A DNA stretch of 21,672 nt from CAYGHG01 sp964349515 (lineage in GTDB: Bacteria > Oederibacteriota > PGYV01 > CAYGHG01), in contig CAYGHG010000037.1 of the NCBI GenBank assembly GCA_964349515.1, forward strand, positions 1 to 21,672. The letters run 5' to 3'. The notes under the pieces are model-generated. The model searched no databases, was not told where the DNA came from, and worked only from the letters and a program-made list of their open reading frames with translations. Positions 15,630 through 21,485 of this stretch are shown here, one piece after another. Position 1 is the first letter of the stretch; the number at the start of each line of letters is the position of its first letter. A program made the translations under genes and the position numbers.

Positions 15630-16044
15630 AAAGGCCTCCTATGAAAATATTGAGCCTTCAAAATACAGCGTGTACTTTGACAAGGCAGAGGCTTTTTTCC
15701 GGGCAATGACTGCGGCTTACCGTGATGAAAACCGGTATTCAACCGGGCTTGAAGCAGTGCATTGCGCTATATCGGCAACAGACGCGCTGCTTGCCAAACG
15801 ATTCGGAATAAGATGCACGGGAAAAGACCACAGGGATGTCATAAGGCTGATTCAGGAACGTATGGGCCCGCAGTCAAAGGAACAGGCTGCCCTATTAAGC
15901 AGGATTATTAATATGAAAAATCAAATAGAATATGAAGACAGGATGTTTACAGCCAAAGAGGCGGAAGAAATATTCAAAAGGACGGACAGATATTACAACT
16001 GGATAAAGACACAGCTGGCAGGTTCACAGGAACGAAAGAAGTGA
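15619..16044 (+). CDS. HEPN-domain protein, toxin partner (module 1)
   Basis: This 141-residue all-helical protein has HEPN character: YFDKAEAFFRAM, EAVHCAISATDALLAK, RIINMKNQIEYEDRMFTAKEAEEIFK. HEPN toxins are small dimeric RNases. The usual C-terminal RX4-6H is not evident here, where the equivalent helix reads KNQIEYE. An R-x5-H (Arg65, His71) between the middle helices is shared with the module 2 protein. The start is a GTG 6 bases after GGAGG (15608-15612), overlapping the stop of the nucleotidyltransferase. The two are therefore coupled. It could alternatively be an RNase-inactive HEPN that only binds the partner. Confidence 0.82.
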   Translation: MNTKKASYENIEPSKYSVYFDKAEAFFRAMTAAYRDENRYSTGLEAVHCAISATDALLAKRFGIRCTGKDHRDVIRLIQERMGPQSKEQAALLSRIINMKNQIEYEDRMFTAKEAEEIFKRTDRYYNWIKTQLAGSQERKK

Positions 16045-16057
16045 TACTGTCAGAATT

Positions 16058-16201
16058 GCGTGTAATAAAAAATGATAATATATTGTAATTTAGCCTCTCT
16101 CCGGGAAAGGGCAGAGTGAGGGCGTATCAAAAGCATAAAGCTACACCCCCTCACCCAACCTCTCCCCCTTTTAAAGGTGGAGAGGAACTAATATTACACA
16201 C
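16058..16201. repeat. MITE-like block: two family 1 repeats in opposite orientation inside short terminal inverted repeats
   Basis: A reversed, diverged family 1 copy (16093-16122) and a forward copy (16146-16185) face each other about 23 bases apart. They are enclosed by GTGTAATA (16060-16067) and TATTACAC (16192-16199), a perfect 8-base inverted repeat that extends to 9 of 10. The block is non-coding and separates module 1 from the DUF2156/ABC operon. No clear target-site duplication is visible. Confidence 0.55.
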
Positions 16202-16255
16202 TAATGTGAACACTAACTGCAGTATTGCCATATTACGGTTCGCATAGATCTATGG

Positions 16256-16261
16256 TATAAT
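16256..16261 (+). promoter_or_regulatory. Probable -10 box of the DUF2156/ABC operon promoter
   Basis: A perfect TATAAT lies 25 bases before the ATG at 16287. At 17 bases upstream only TTACGG (16233-16238) is found, so the -35 element is poor. Confidence 0.4.
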
Positions 16262-16286
16262 CTTTTAAAATATAAAAGGATGATAA

Positions 16287-17177
16287 ATGACCAAATACTT
16301 AAAGGATTTTCCCGTATTTCCGGCTTTTGAGCCGCTTGGGCTTGAGCACAAACACTCCATGGAAGAGCGGCTAAAGGTAAAGCCGCTAACCGCCTCAGAG
16401 ATGAATTTTGCCGAGATGTTCATGTGGCGCAAAGTCAGAAATACTTCTGTCAGCGTGCTGGATTCCAACATCATAATCAGGCTTCAAAAAAATACAGAGT
16501 ACTATCTCTACCCGCCCCTGGGGGGCAATAATGAGAAAAAAAGCGCCGAAGAGATGCTCGCCGCAAAAATAGGCTGCATATACGGCTATACAAAGGAAGA
16601 GGCGCTTGATGCCGGGCTGGGTGCCATGAAAATAGAGGAAGACAGGGATAATTTTGACTATGTCTATTCCTCAAACAGCCTGATTGCGCTTGAGGGCAGA
16701 AAATATGACGGAAAGCGCAACCACATCAAAAAATTCCCCTCTGACAAAAGCAGCCTTGAGCCTATAATGCCTTCGATGCTTCCCGGCATAATAAAATTCC
16801 AGGAAAAATGGTGCAAAAACCGCAACTGCGACGACGACCTGTCACTTACCAACGAGGGGCTGGCGGTGATGGAGCTGCTTAATAATTACCCCGACCTTCC
16901 GGTGTTCGGCGCCGCGATGTATGTTGAAAACGAGATAAAGGGCTACAGCGTAGCGAGTTCTTTAAGCGACGATACTGCGGTTGTTATAGTTGAAAAGGCT
17001 GACCCTTCGGTTAAGGGCATATACCAGGCGGTAAATCAGGCTTTTGCCGCCAAATTTTTAAACCGCTTCATTTACATAAACCGCGAGCAGGACGGCGGGT
17101 ATGAGGGGCTTAGAAAGGCAAAGCTTTCATACGAGCCGGAGTTTTTCATAGAAAAGGTAAAGGTGTCACTTAAATGA
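16287..17177 (+). CDS. DUF2156 (lysylphosphatidylglycerol synthase C-terminal-like, GNAT-fold) protein
   Basis: The 296-residue protein matches the stand-alone DUF2156 family, which is related to the acyltransferase-like catalytic half of MprF/LPG synthase. Hallmarks are GKRNHIKKF (142-150), a central GNAT-like strand region (VFGAAMYVENEIKGYSVAS), and NREQDGGYEGLRKAKLSYEP (265-284), close to the family consensus NREEDLGxxGLRKAKxSYxP. No membrane segment is seen. The substrate is unknown; an aminoacyl transfer reaction is only inferred from the fold. AAGGA at 16276-16280 supports the start. The stop overlaps the ABC ATPase start by 4 bases, so it belongs with the exporter. Confidence 0.85.
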   Translation: MTKYLKDFPVFPAFEPLGLEHKHSMEERLKVKPLTASEMNFAEMFMWRKVRNTSVSVLDSNIIIRLQKNTEYYLYPPLGGNNEKKSAEEMLAAKIGCIYGYTKEEALDAGLGAMKIEEDRDNFDYVYSSNSLIALEGRKYDGKRNHIKKFPSDKSSLEPIMPSMLPGIIKFQEKWCKNRNCDDDLSLTNEGLAVMELLNNYPDLPVFGAAMYVENEIKGYSVASSLSDDTAVVIVEKADPSVKGIYQAVNQAFAAKFLNRFIYINREQDGGYEGLRKAKLSYEPEFFIEKVKVSLK

Positions 17178-17932
17178 CCGCAATCAAGGCTGTTAACACA
17201 GGCAAGACCTACACGTCGGGTTTTTTTAAAAAAAGAAAAACCGAAGCGCTAAAGGGCGTCTCTGTAGATATTGAGCAGGGCGAAATCTTCGGCATACTGG
17301 GGCCAAACGGCGCGGGCAAGTCAACATTCATGAACATACTGATGGGGCTTATAACCGCGGATACCGGAACCGTCACCATACTGGGCCACACTTTAGACTC
17401 CCACGATTTCCCGATGGATTTAAAGCGCAGGATGAATATGTGCTCGGGAAACGCAAACCTGCCGTGGAGCCTGACCGTCAGGGAGATACTGCGTTTTTAT
17501 TCCATGATATACAACATAAAGCCGAAAACCGCGGAAAAAAGTATTGAAAACATAATCGCCGAGACCGGGCTTGAAAAATATTCGGAAAAGCGTTTTGACG
17601 AGCTTTCAACCGGAAACAAACAAAAGCTCTCTCTCGCAAAGGCCCTGATAAACGATCCTGACATACTCCTGCTTGACGAGCCCACTCTCGGGCTTGACCC
17701 TGACATATCTGTCAGGATACGCAACTACATAAAAAAAATACACGCACAAAGAAACGTCACGGTGCTGCTGACCACACACTATATGAAAGAGGCGGAAGAA
17801 CTGTGCGGGAGGATTGCGTTCATCAGGGACGGCAGAATCACGGCGCTCGGCACGGCAGACGAGCTCAAGAAAAAAACAGACTCAGAGGATATGGAGGCGA
17901 TGTTCATTGAACTGGCAAATCAGCAGGATTAA
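17174..17932 (+). CDS. ABC transporter ATP-binding protein (ABC-2 exporter type)
   Basis: This 252-residue ATPase has Walker A GPNGAGKST (43-51), a signature of the form LSTGNKQKLSLAKAL, Walker B ILLLDEPTLGLDPD, and a switch His in TTHYMKEAEEL. The layout, one ATPase plus one six-helix permease, is the ABC-2 type that exports drugs, lipids or polysaccharides. It overlaps the DUF2156 gene by 4 bases upstream and the permease by 26 bases downstream. The exported compound cannot be read from the sequence. Confidence 0.93.
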   Translation: MTAIKAVNTGKTYTSGFFKKRKTEALKGVSVDIEQGEIFGILGPNGAGKSTFMNILMGLITADTGTVTILGHTLDSHDFPMDLKRRMNMCSGNANLPWSLTVREILRFYSMIYNIKPKTAEKSIENIIAETGLEKYSEKRFDELSTGNKQKLSLAKALINDPDILLLDEPTLGLDPDISVRIRNYIKKIHAQRNVTVLLTTHYMKEAEELCGRIAFIRDGRITALGTADELKKKTDSEDMEAMFIELANQQD

Positions 17933-18689
17933 GGCATTCGCTTACAGGAACTGGATATTCGCGATACGCAATTTCTTCGCCATGACCGAAATATTTTTCT
18001 GGCCTGTCATTGGGATTTTTTCCATCGGGCTTATGTCGGGGTTTTTAAAGCTTGAGCCCGGCTACATAAATTTTCTCATATCAGGCGCGGTAATATCAGG
18101 GGTGCTGCAGGTCTCCCAGCTTGATGTGGCTTACGGGTTTCTATATGACGTGTGGTCAAAGTCCGTCAAGCAGACCTACATAGCGCCTGTTAAAAACCGC
18201 GACCTCATACTCGGCTCGTGGCTGGTGGGGTTTGGCCGCGGCCTGATCGCTTTTGCAGGGCTGGCGGTGCTCTCGTATGCGGCTTTCGATTTTTCCCTGC
18301 CTGCGGCAAAGTACTTAATACCCGCGATGGCAGGCGTTTACTTAACCGCGATGACAATCGGAATGGTGGTAATACTGTCCATAATGACCTTTGGACAGAG
18401 GATAGACATAATAGCGTGGATGCTCGCGGTACTGATGATGCTGATATGCGGGATATATTACCCCGTGACATACCTGCCTGACTGGCTGGTATTTATAGCG
18501 CAGCTGCTTCCGCTCACCTATTTCCTTGAATACTTCAGGGCAGGTTACGGCTTTGAGCTCTCTTTCAGCCACACCCTGCTGAAAGGTTTCGGCCTGTCCT
18601 TTGCCTATATATTTCTGCTTTTCGCGCTTATAGAGGCGGCATATAAAAAAGCCAAAAAAACAGGGATGCTGATAAGGCTCAGCGAGTAA
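17907..18689 (+). CDS. ABC-2 type transporter permease
   Basis: The 260-residue membrane protein has about six hydrophobic helices. It opens with an amphipathic segment (FAYRNWIFAIRNFFAMTEIFFWPV) and ends with LLPLTYFLEYFRAGYG and a last helix, as in ABC-2 permeases. The open frame extends back to 17814, but that part is the ATPase read in another frame and is Arg/Ser-rich. I place the start at TTG 17907, because GGAGG (17893-17897) sits 9 bases before it and the sequence becomes permease-like from there. The 26-base overlap implies coupled translation with the ATPase. No terminator is evident right after the stop. Confidence 0.85.
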   Translation: MNWQISRIKAFAYRNWIFAIRNFFAMTEIFFWPVIGIFSIGLMSGFLKLEPGYINFLISGAVISGVLQVSQLDVAYGFLYDVWSKSVKQTYIAPVKNRDLILGSWLVGFGRGLIAFAGLAVLSYAAFDFSLPAAKYLIPAMAGVYLTAMTIGMVVILSIMTFGQRIDIIAWMLAVLMMLICGIYYPVTYLPDWLVFIAQLLPLTYFLEYFRAGYGFELSFSHTLLKGFGLSFAYIFLLFALIEAAYKKAKKTGMLIRLSE

Positions 18690-18802
18690 AAACAAGCTAT
18701 AAGCTATAATTAAGACAAAAGACAGAAGACAAAAGTGAAAACAAATAAGGATGCAAGGGAAGCCATGTTACTTTTGGTCCAATCCGGTGCTAAAATTACA
18801 TC

Positions 18803-18886
18803 GTACATTGGTGTGTACCTCCTCTTTTGGTTTAAAAACACTTTACTGTGTTTTTAGCCAAAGGGGAGTACTTTTTTACAATGTAC
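18803..18886. repeat. 84-base imperfect palindrome with a perfect central hairpin
   Basis: The inner arms TAAAAACAC (18833-18841) and GTGTTTTTA (18848-18856) are perfect around a 6-base loop. Further out TTTGG (18826-18830) pairs with CCAAA (18858-18862), GTAC (18815-18818) with GTAC (18868-18871), and GTACATTG (18803-18810) with CAATGTAC (18879-18886), all nearly in register. The surrounding DNA (18690-18974) holds no gene that I can support; short open frames across it show no family features. It could be a mobile-element end, a structured RNA or a decayed insertion. Confidence 0.7.
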
Positions 18887-18974
18887 CAGGATTCTCCCTC
18901 GGCGAAACAGCTCGGGACTGCGCCGTCCTGTCCGCGTCTTTTGCAGGGCTGTGGCAAAAACCAACATAGAACAA

Positions 18975-19092
18975 GTAGAGAGGCGGCTTGCTGCCTCTCG
19001 TTCTTTTTTGCGGGCGTGGGAAATACGCGCGGCATAGGACAAATACGAGCTCTACGGAAGACGCAAAGCTTAGGACAAATACTACGGGGTGA
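18975..19092 (+). repeat. Family 2 REP-like element, copy A (head plus two hairpin-less units)
   Basis: The copy starts with GTAG at the foot of a palindrome with arms GAGAGGC/GCCTCTC. A T-tract and a conserved block containing GCGGGCGTGGGAAATACGCG and GGCATAGGACAA follow. The head of about 65 bases recurs at 20277 and 21486. It is followed by units of the type TACGGAAGACGCAAAG..TTAGGACAAATAC. At the unit junctions the hairpin seen elsewhere is reduced to GAGCTC (19047-19052) or missing (19082/19083). It lies in the 520-base gap before module 3. Confidence 0.85.
18978..19009 (+). terminator. REP hairpin with T-tract (copy A), possible intrinsic terminator
   Basis: GAGAGGC (18978-18984) pairs with GCCTCTC (18993-18999), and a TTCTTTTTT run follows. 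The shape is that of a rho-independent terminator, about 290 bases after the ABC permease stop. Confidence 0.5.
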
Positions 19093-19152
19093 ACCTGCAG
19101 CCTGATACAAATGCTCTCGCGCTCCGGCGGCATTTATAGTTGTATTTTATAA

Positions 19153-19180
19153 TTGACATATGTAAATAATAGTTTACAAT
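19153..19180 (+). promoter_or_regulatory. Sigma70-type promoter of MNT/HEPN module 2
   Basis: TTGACA (19153-19158, perfect), a 16-base spacer and TACAAT (19175-19180) lie 30 bases before the nucleotidyltransferase ATG. Confidence 0.75.
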
Positions 19181-19183
19181 TGT
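19156..19183. promoter_or_regulatory. Candidate operator of MNT/HEPN module 2
   Basis: ACA-2-TGTAAA, a 6-base centre, then TTTACA-2-TGT form a 28-base inverted repeat with 9 of 11 arm pairs matched. It overlaps the end of the -35 box, the whole spacer and the -10 box. The winged helix of the nucleotidyltransferase is the likely binder (inference). Confidence 0.6.
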
Positions 19184-19209
19184 ATTGATGCCAAATATAA
19201 GGAGACAAA

Positions 19210-19794
19210 ATGCTTTTAAATAAGAATTTATTGGAGTTTTTTGATTCCAAAGCTAAAATGGCGGTCGCGGGGCAGATTGTAAAGCCCGGATTCGTGATGA
19301 GCGGCAGGGAACTGGCCAAGTTATGCGGGGTTTCCCATTCATGGGTCATTACTCTTTTAAAAGAATTTGAGAATATCAACTTTGTATCAAGCCGGCGGGT
19401 TGGAAAGACGGTTGTCTGGACCGCCAGGACAAACAGCTATGCTTACATTACAGCCGAAAAACTGTTCGGCAGCCGGCAGGTGTACAAACCGGTTACACAC
19501 CTTAAAAAAATGATAAAAGAATGGCTGATGCATGAGCATGTAAAAAAAGCGGTCATCTTTGGTTCGGTTGCCGAAGAAACCGAGAAGCAGGACAGCGATA
19601 TAGATCTGTTTGTTCTGGTGGAAGATGCGGTTAATAAGAAAAAGGTGGAGAAAAAACTGGAAGAACTTTCGCTCAGGTGCGGTGAAATATTCGGGAATGT
19701 GCTGCATTTCTATATATTGACCGGAAATGAATTTAAGAAAAAGAGCAGTTCGGCGCTGGCTGAAAATATCAGGAAGGGGATAGAGATAATATGA
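19210..19794 (+). CDS. Winged-helix MNT nucleotidyltransferase, antitoxin partner of a HEPN protein (module 2)
   Basis: The 194-residue protein has the same plan as the module 1 enzyme. A winged helix covers about residues 18-72 (SGRELAKLCGVSHSWVITLL, then a wing around VGKTVVWTA), and a minimal nucleotidyltransferase begins near residue 105. The motif is Gly118-Ser119, ten residues, Asp130-Ile-Asp132 (GSX10DXD). It should modify and neutralise the adjacent HEPN protein, and may regulate its own promoter. AAGGAG at 19199-19204 precedes the ATG. The stop overlaps the HEPN start as ATGA. It is clearly a diverged paralogue of module 1, not a recent copy. Confidence 0.87.
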   Translation: MLLNKNLLEFFDSKAKMAVAGQIVKPGFVMSGRELAKLCGVSHSWVITLLKEFENINFVSSRRVGKTVVWTARTNSYAYITAEKLFGSRQVYKPVTHLKKMIKEWLMHEHVKKAVIFGSVAEETEKQDSDIDLFVLVEDAVNKKKVEKKLEELSLRCGEIFGNVLHFYILTGNEFKKKSSSALAENIRKGIEII

Positions 19795-20198
19795 CCAGAA
19801 TGGTAAAAACGAGGGAAGTGGACCGGGGGCTTTATGTAAATTATCTTCAAAAAGGGGAAGAGAACCTGTTCACGGCGAATAAGGCCCTATCTGACCGGGT
19901 CTACAATTCAGCAGCAGTGAGCGCTGTTCATGCCGCAATATCGTCGGCGGATGCCTATTGTGTATTTGGTTTAAAAAAGAGATGCGCTTCGGAGAATCAT
20001 AAGGATACTGCGATACTGATCGGCGAAGTCCCTGCCAGGCAGGGGTTAAGCGAAAAAATAAAGAAATTGTTTGAATCAATTATCAGGATAAAACACATGG
20101 CCGAATATGAAGAACGGCTTGTGAGGCAGAAGGAAGCGGAAAAAGCGGTAAAAGAAGCCGGAGAGCTGTTAAATCTGATAAAAAGTGAGTTAAAATAA
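19791..20198 (+). CDS. HEPN-domain protein, toxin partner (module 2)
   Basis: The 135-residue helical protein is similar in layout to the module 1 HEPN: AAVSAVHAAISSADAY corresponds to the other's EAVHCAISATDA, both carry R-C-x4-H (Arg64, His70 here), and IKHMAEYEERL matches MKNQIEYEDRM. The canonical RX4-6H at the last helices is not evident, as in module 1. The 4-base overlap with the nucleotidyltransferase gene indicates coupled synthesis. An intrinsic-terminator-like REP hairpin lies 80 bases downstream. It is either an RNase toxin with a variant active site or a non-catalytic HEPN. Confidence 0.82.
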   Translation: MTRMVKTREVDRGLYVNYLQKGEENLFTANKALSDRVYNSAAVSAVHAAISSADAYCVFGLKKRCASENHKDTAILIGEVPARQGLSEKIKKLFESIIRIKHMAEYEERLVRQKEAEKAVKEAGELLNLIKSELK

Positions 20199-20276
20199 GG
20201 AATTGAAAAATTGCCGCCTGCGCGTAAAGATCAAAATACACAGGGCCTTCCTAACTGCGGGAAAGGATTTCTTTTC

Positions 20277-20660
20277 GTAGAGAGGCGGCTTGCTGCCTCT
20301 CGTTTTTTTGCGGGCGTGGGAAATACGCGTGGCATAGGACAAATACTACGGAAGACGCAAAAACGTAGGACAAATACGAGCGGGAGCAAGCCCCCGCTCT
20401 ACGGGAGAGGCAAAGGCTTGGGACAAATACGAGAGATACAAGGCTTAGTACAACTGTGAACGGGAGCTGAACCCCCGTTCTACGGAAGACGCAAAGGCTT
20501 GGGACAAATACGAAAGATACAAAGGCTTAGTCAACTGCGAGCGGGAGCTGAACCCCCCGCTCTACGGGAGACGCAAAGGCTTGGGACAAATACGAAAGAT
20601 ACAACGGCTTAGTACAACTGCGAGCGGGAGCTGAACCCCCCGCTCTACGGAAGACGCAAA
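20277..20660 (+). repeat. Family 2 REP-like element, copy B (head plus long unit array with four hairpins)
   Basis: The head (20277-20342) is nearly identical to copies A and C. It is followed by an array of about eight units of about 31 bases. Hairpins occur at 20378-20399, 20458-20480, 20539-20562 and 20622-20645, giving an 80-83 base period. Between them the same junction carries only six bases: GAGAGA (20431-20436) or GAAAGA (20512-20517, 20594-20599). The first junction (20346/20347) has no hairpin at all. The hairpins end in CTCTACGG, so read on the minus strand they carry GTAG at the 5' foot, opposite to the head. The array fills most of the 583-base gap between modules 3 and 4; 20661-20758 shows nothing that I can name. 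Confidence 0.9.
20280..20309 (+). terminator. REP hairpin with T-tract (copy B), likely terminator of module 2
   Basis: GAGAGGC (20280-20286) pairs with GCCTCTC (20295-20301) and is followed by seven Ts. It is 80 bases after the HEPN stop in the same direction. Confidence 0.6.
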
Positions 20661-20758
20661 ATCATTAATTTAACAACGCAAAGACATTATGAAGAGCAGG
20701 GGGAATGGCGGACTTGAAAAGGGCATGTTTTAGTACTTCTAAAAATAATCTTTAATGA

Positions 20759-20776
20759 TATAATGCATTTAGGAGG
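20759..20776 (+). promoter_or_regulatory. -10 box and strong ribosome binding site of MNT/HEPN module 3
   Basis: TATAAT (20759-20764) and AGGAGG (20771-20776), the latter five bases before the ATG, are clear. No good -35 is seen at the right distance. Only a small AATGCATT palindrome (20762-20769) overlaps the site, in contrast to the long operators of modules 1 and 2. If the -10 is real, the mRNA would be nearly leaderless. Confidence 0.4.
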
Positions 20777-20781
20777 TTAAA

Positions 20782-21069
20782 ATGACAAAGGAAATAAAAA
20801 GCATATCAAAAAAAGTGATTTCAGTGCTCAAAAATCACCGCGCGGTCAGGGCGGGTTTTTTTGGTTCTGCTGCAACCGGCAGGTTTACTTCCAAAAGTGA
20901 TGTTGATATACTTGTGGAACTTCCCAAAAATATAAGCCTGCTCGGTTATGCCGCTATAAAAAATGAACTTGAAGACAAGCTCGGAAGGAAAGTTGACCTT
21001 GTGGAATATGATGCTATAAAACCGCAGATCAGGGAAAGTATTATGAAGGAACAGGTGCGGATACTGTGA
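20782..21069 (+). CDS. mntA: MntA-like minimal nucleotidyltransferase antitoxin (module 3)
   Basis: The 95-residue protein is a bare MNT domain without a winged helix. FFGSAATGRFTSKSDVDILV gives Gly28-Ser29, ten residues and Asp40-Val-Asp42 (exact GSX10DXD), with a third acidic residue at Asp72 in VDLVEYD. In the characterised MntA/HepT pair this enzyme transfers AMP units onto a Tyr near the HEPN active site and inactivates the toxin. The length and motifs fit that family well. AGGAGG before the ATG is strong. The stop overlaps the next start as GTGA. Confidence 0.9.
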   Translation: MTKEIKSISKKVISVLKNHRAVRAGFFGSAATGRFTSKSDVDILVELPKNISLLGYAAIKNELEDKLGRKVDLVEYDAIKPQIRESIMKEQVRIL

Positions 21070-21401
21070 AATCAGTAAGTGTGTACATTGCAGATATAAC
21101 AGAAGCAATTGTGAAAATTCAGGAATACACGAAAGGCTCCAAAGAGGATAATTTTCTTAACGACACAAAACTTCAGGACTCGGTAATAAGAAGGTTGGAA
21201 ATAATGGGAGAAGCCGTGAAACATATTCCCGCAGATTTCAGAAATAAATACCCGGAAATTCCGTGGAAAGAAATAGCAGGTATGAGAGATATATTGATAC
21301 ACGAATACTCCGGCGTGCTGATGACACGAATTTGGAAAGTAGTAAAAAAAGACATACCCCGCCTGAAAAAGCAGATTAAAACCCTTCAAAAAGAGTTATA
21401 A
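21066..21401 (+). CDS. hepT: HepT-like HEPN toxin (DUF86 family, module 3)
   Basis: The 111-residue helical protein carries MRDILIHEYSGV near residue 73, giving Arg74, His79 and Tyr81. This is the exact RX4HXY motif in which Arg and His form the RNase site and the Tyr is the residue AMPylated by MntA in the studied system. The N-terminal part (SVSVYIADITEAIVKIQEYT) and RRLEIMGEAVKHIP are typical of HepT/DUF86. It begins at a GTG overlapping the mntA stop by 4 bases. With the preceding gene it forms a complete, apparently intact toxin-antitoxin pair. Confidence 0.92.
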   Translation: MKSVSVYIADITEAIVKIQEYTKGSKEDNFLNDTKLQDSVIRRLEIMGEAVKHIPADFRNKYPEIPWKEIAGMRDILIHEYSGVLMTRIWKVVKKDIPRLKKQIKTLQKEL

Positions 21402-21485
21402 AACATTATTAAACAGCCAGGCCTCGTAACCATAACACCGTCATACATCTGCAAATGCGAACGCGGTTGTTGTGGTTTTGTTTTC

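Noticed and set aside
18751..18969. 72-residue open frame across the long palindrome
   Set aside because: It runs through the inverted repeat, has Cys/Leu-rich random composition and no ribosome binding site. The structure of the DNA explains the sequence better.
18832..19133. Short open frames in several frames across the family 2 head, repeated at 21409-21624
   Set aside because: The similar translated peptides arise only because the underlying DNA repeat is the same. No ribosome binding sites, no domain features and no neighbours argue for real genes.
20378..20645. CRISPR-like array of 24-base hairpins every 80 bases
   Set aside because: The sequences between hairpins are themselves repeated almost identically, so they are not spacers. 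The unit is a tandem repeat with REP-type hairpins.
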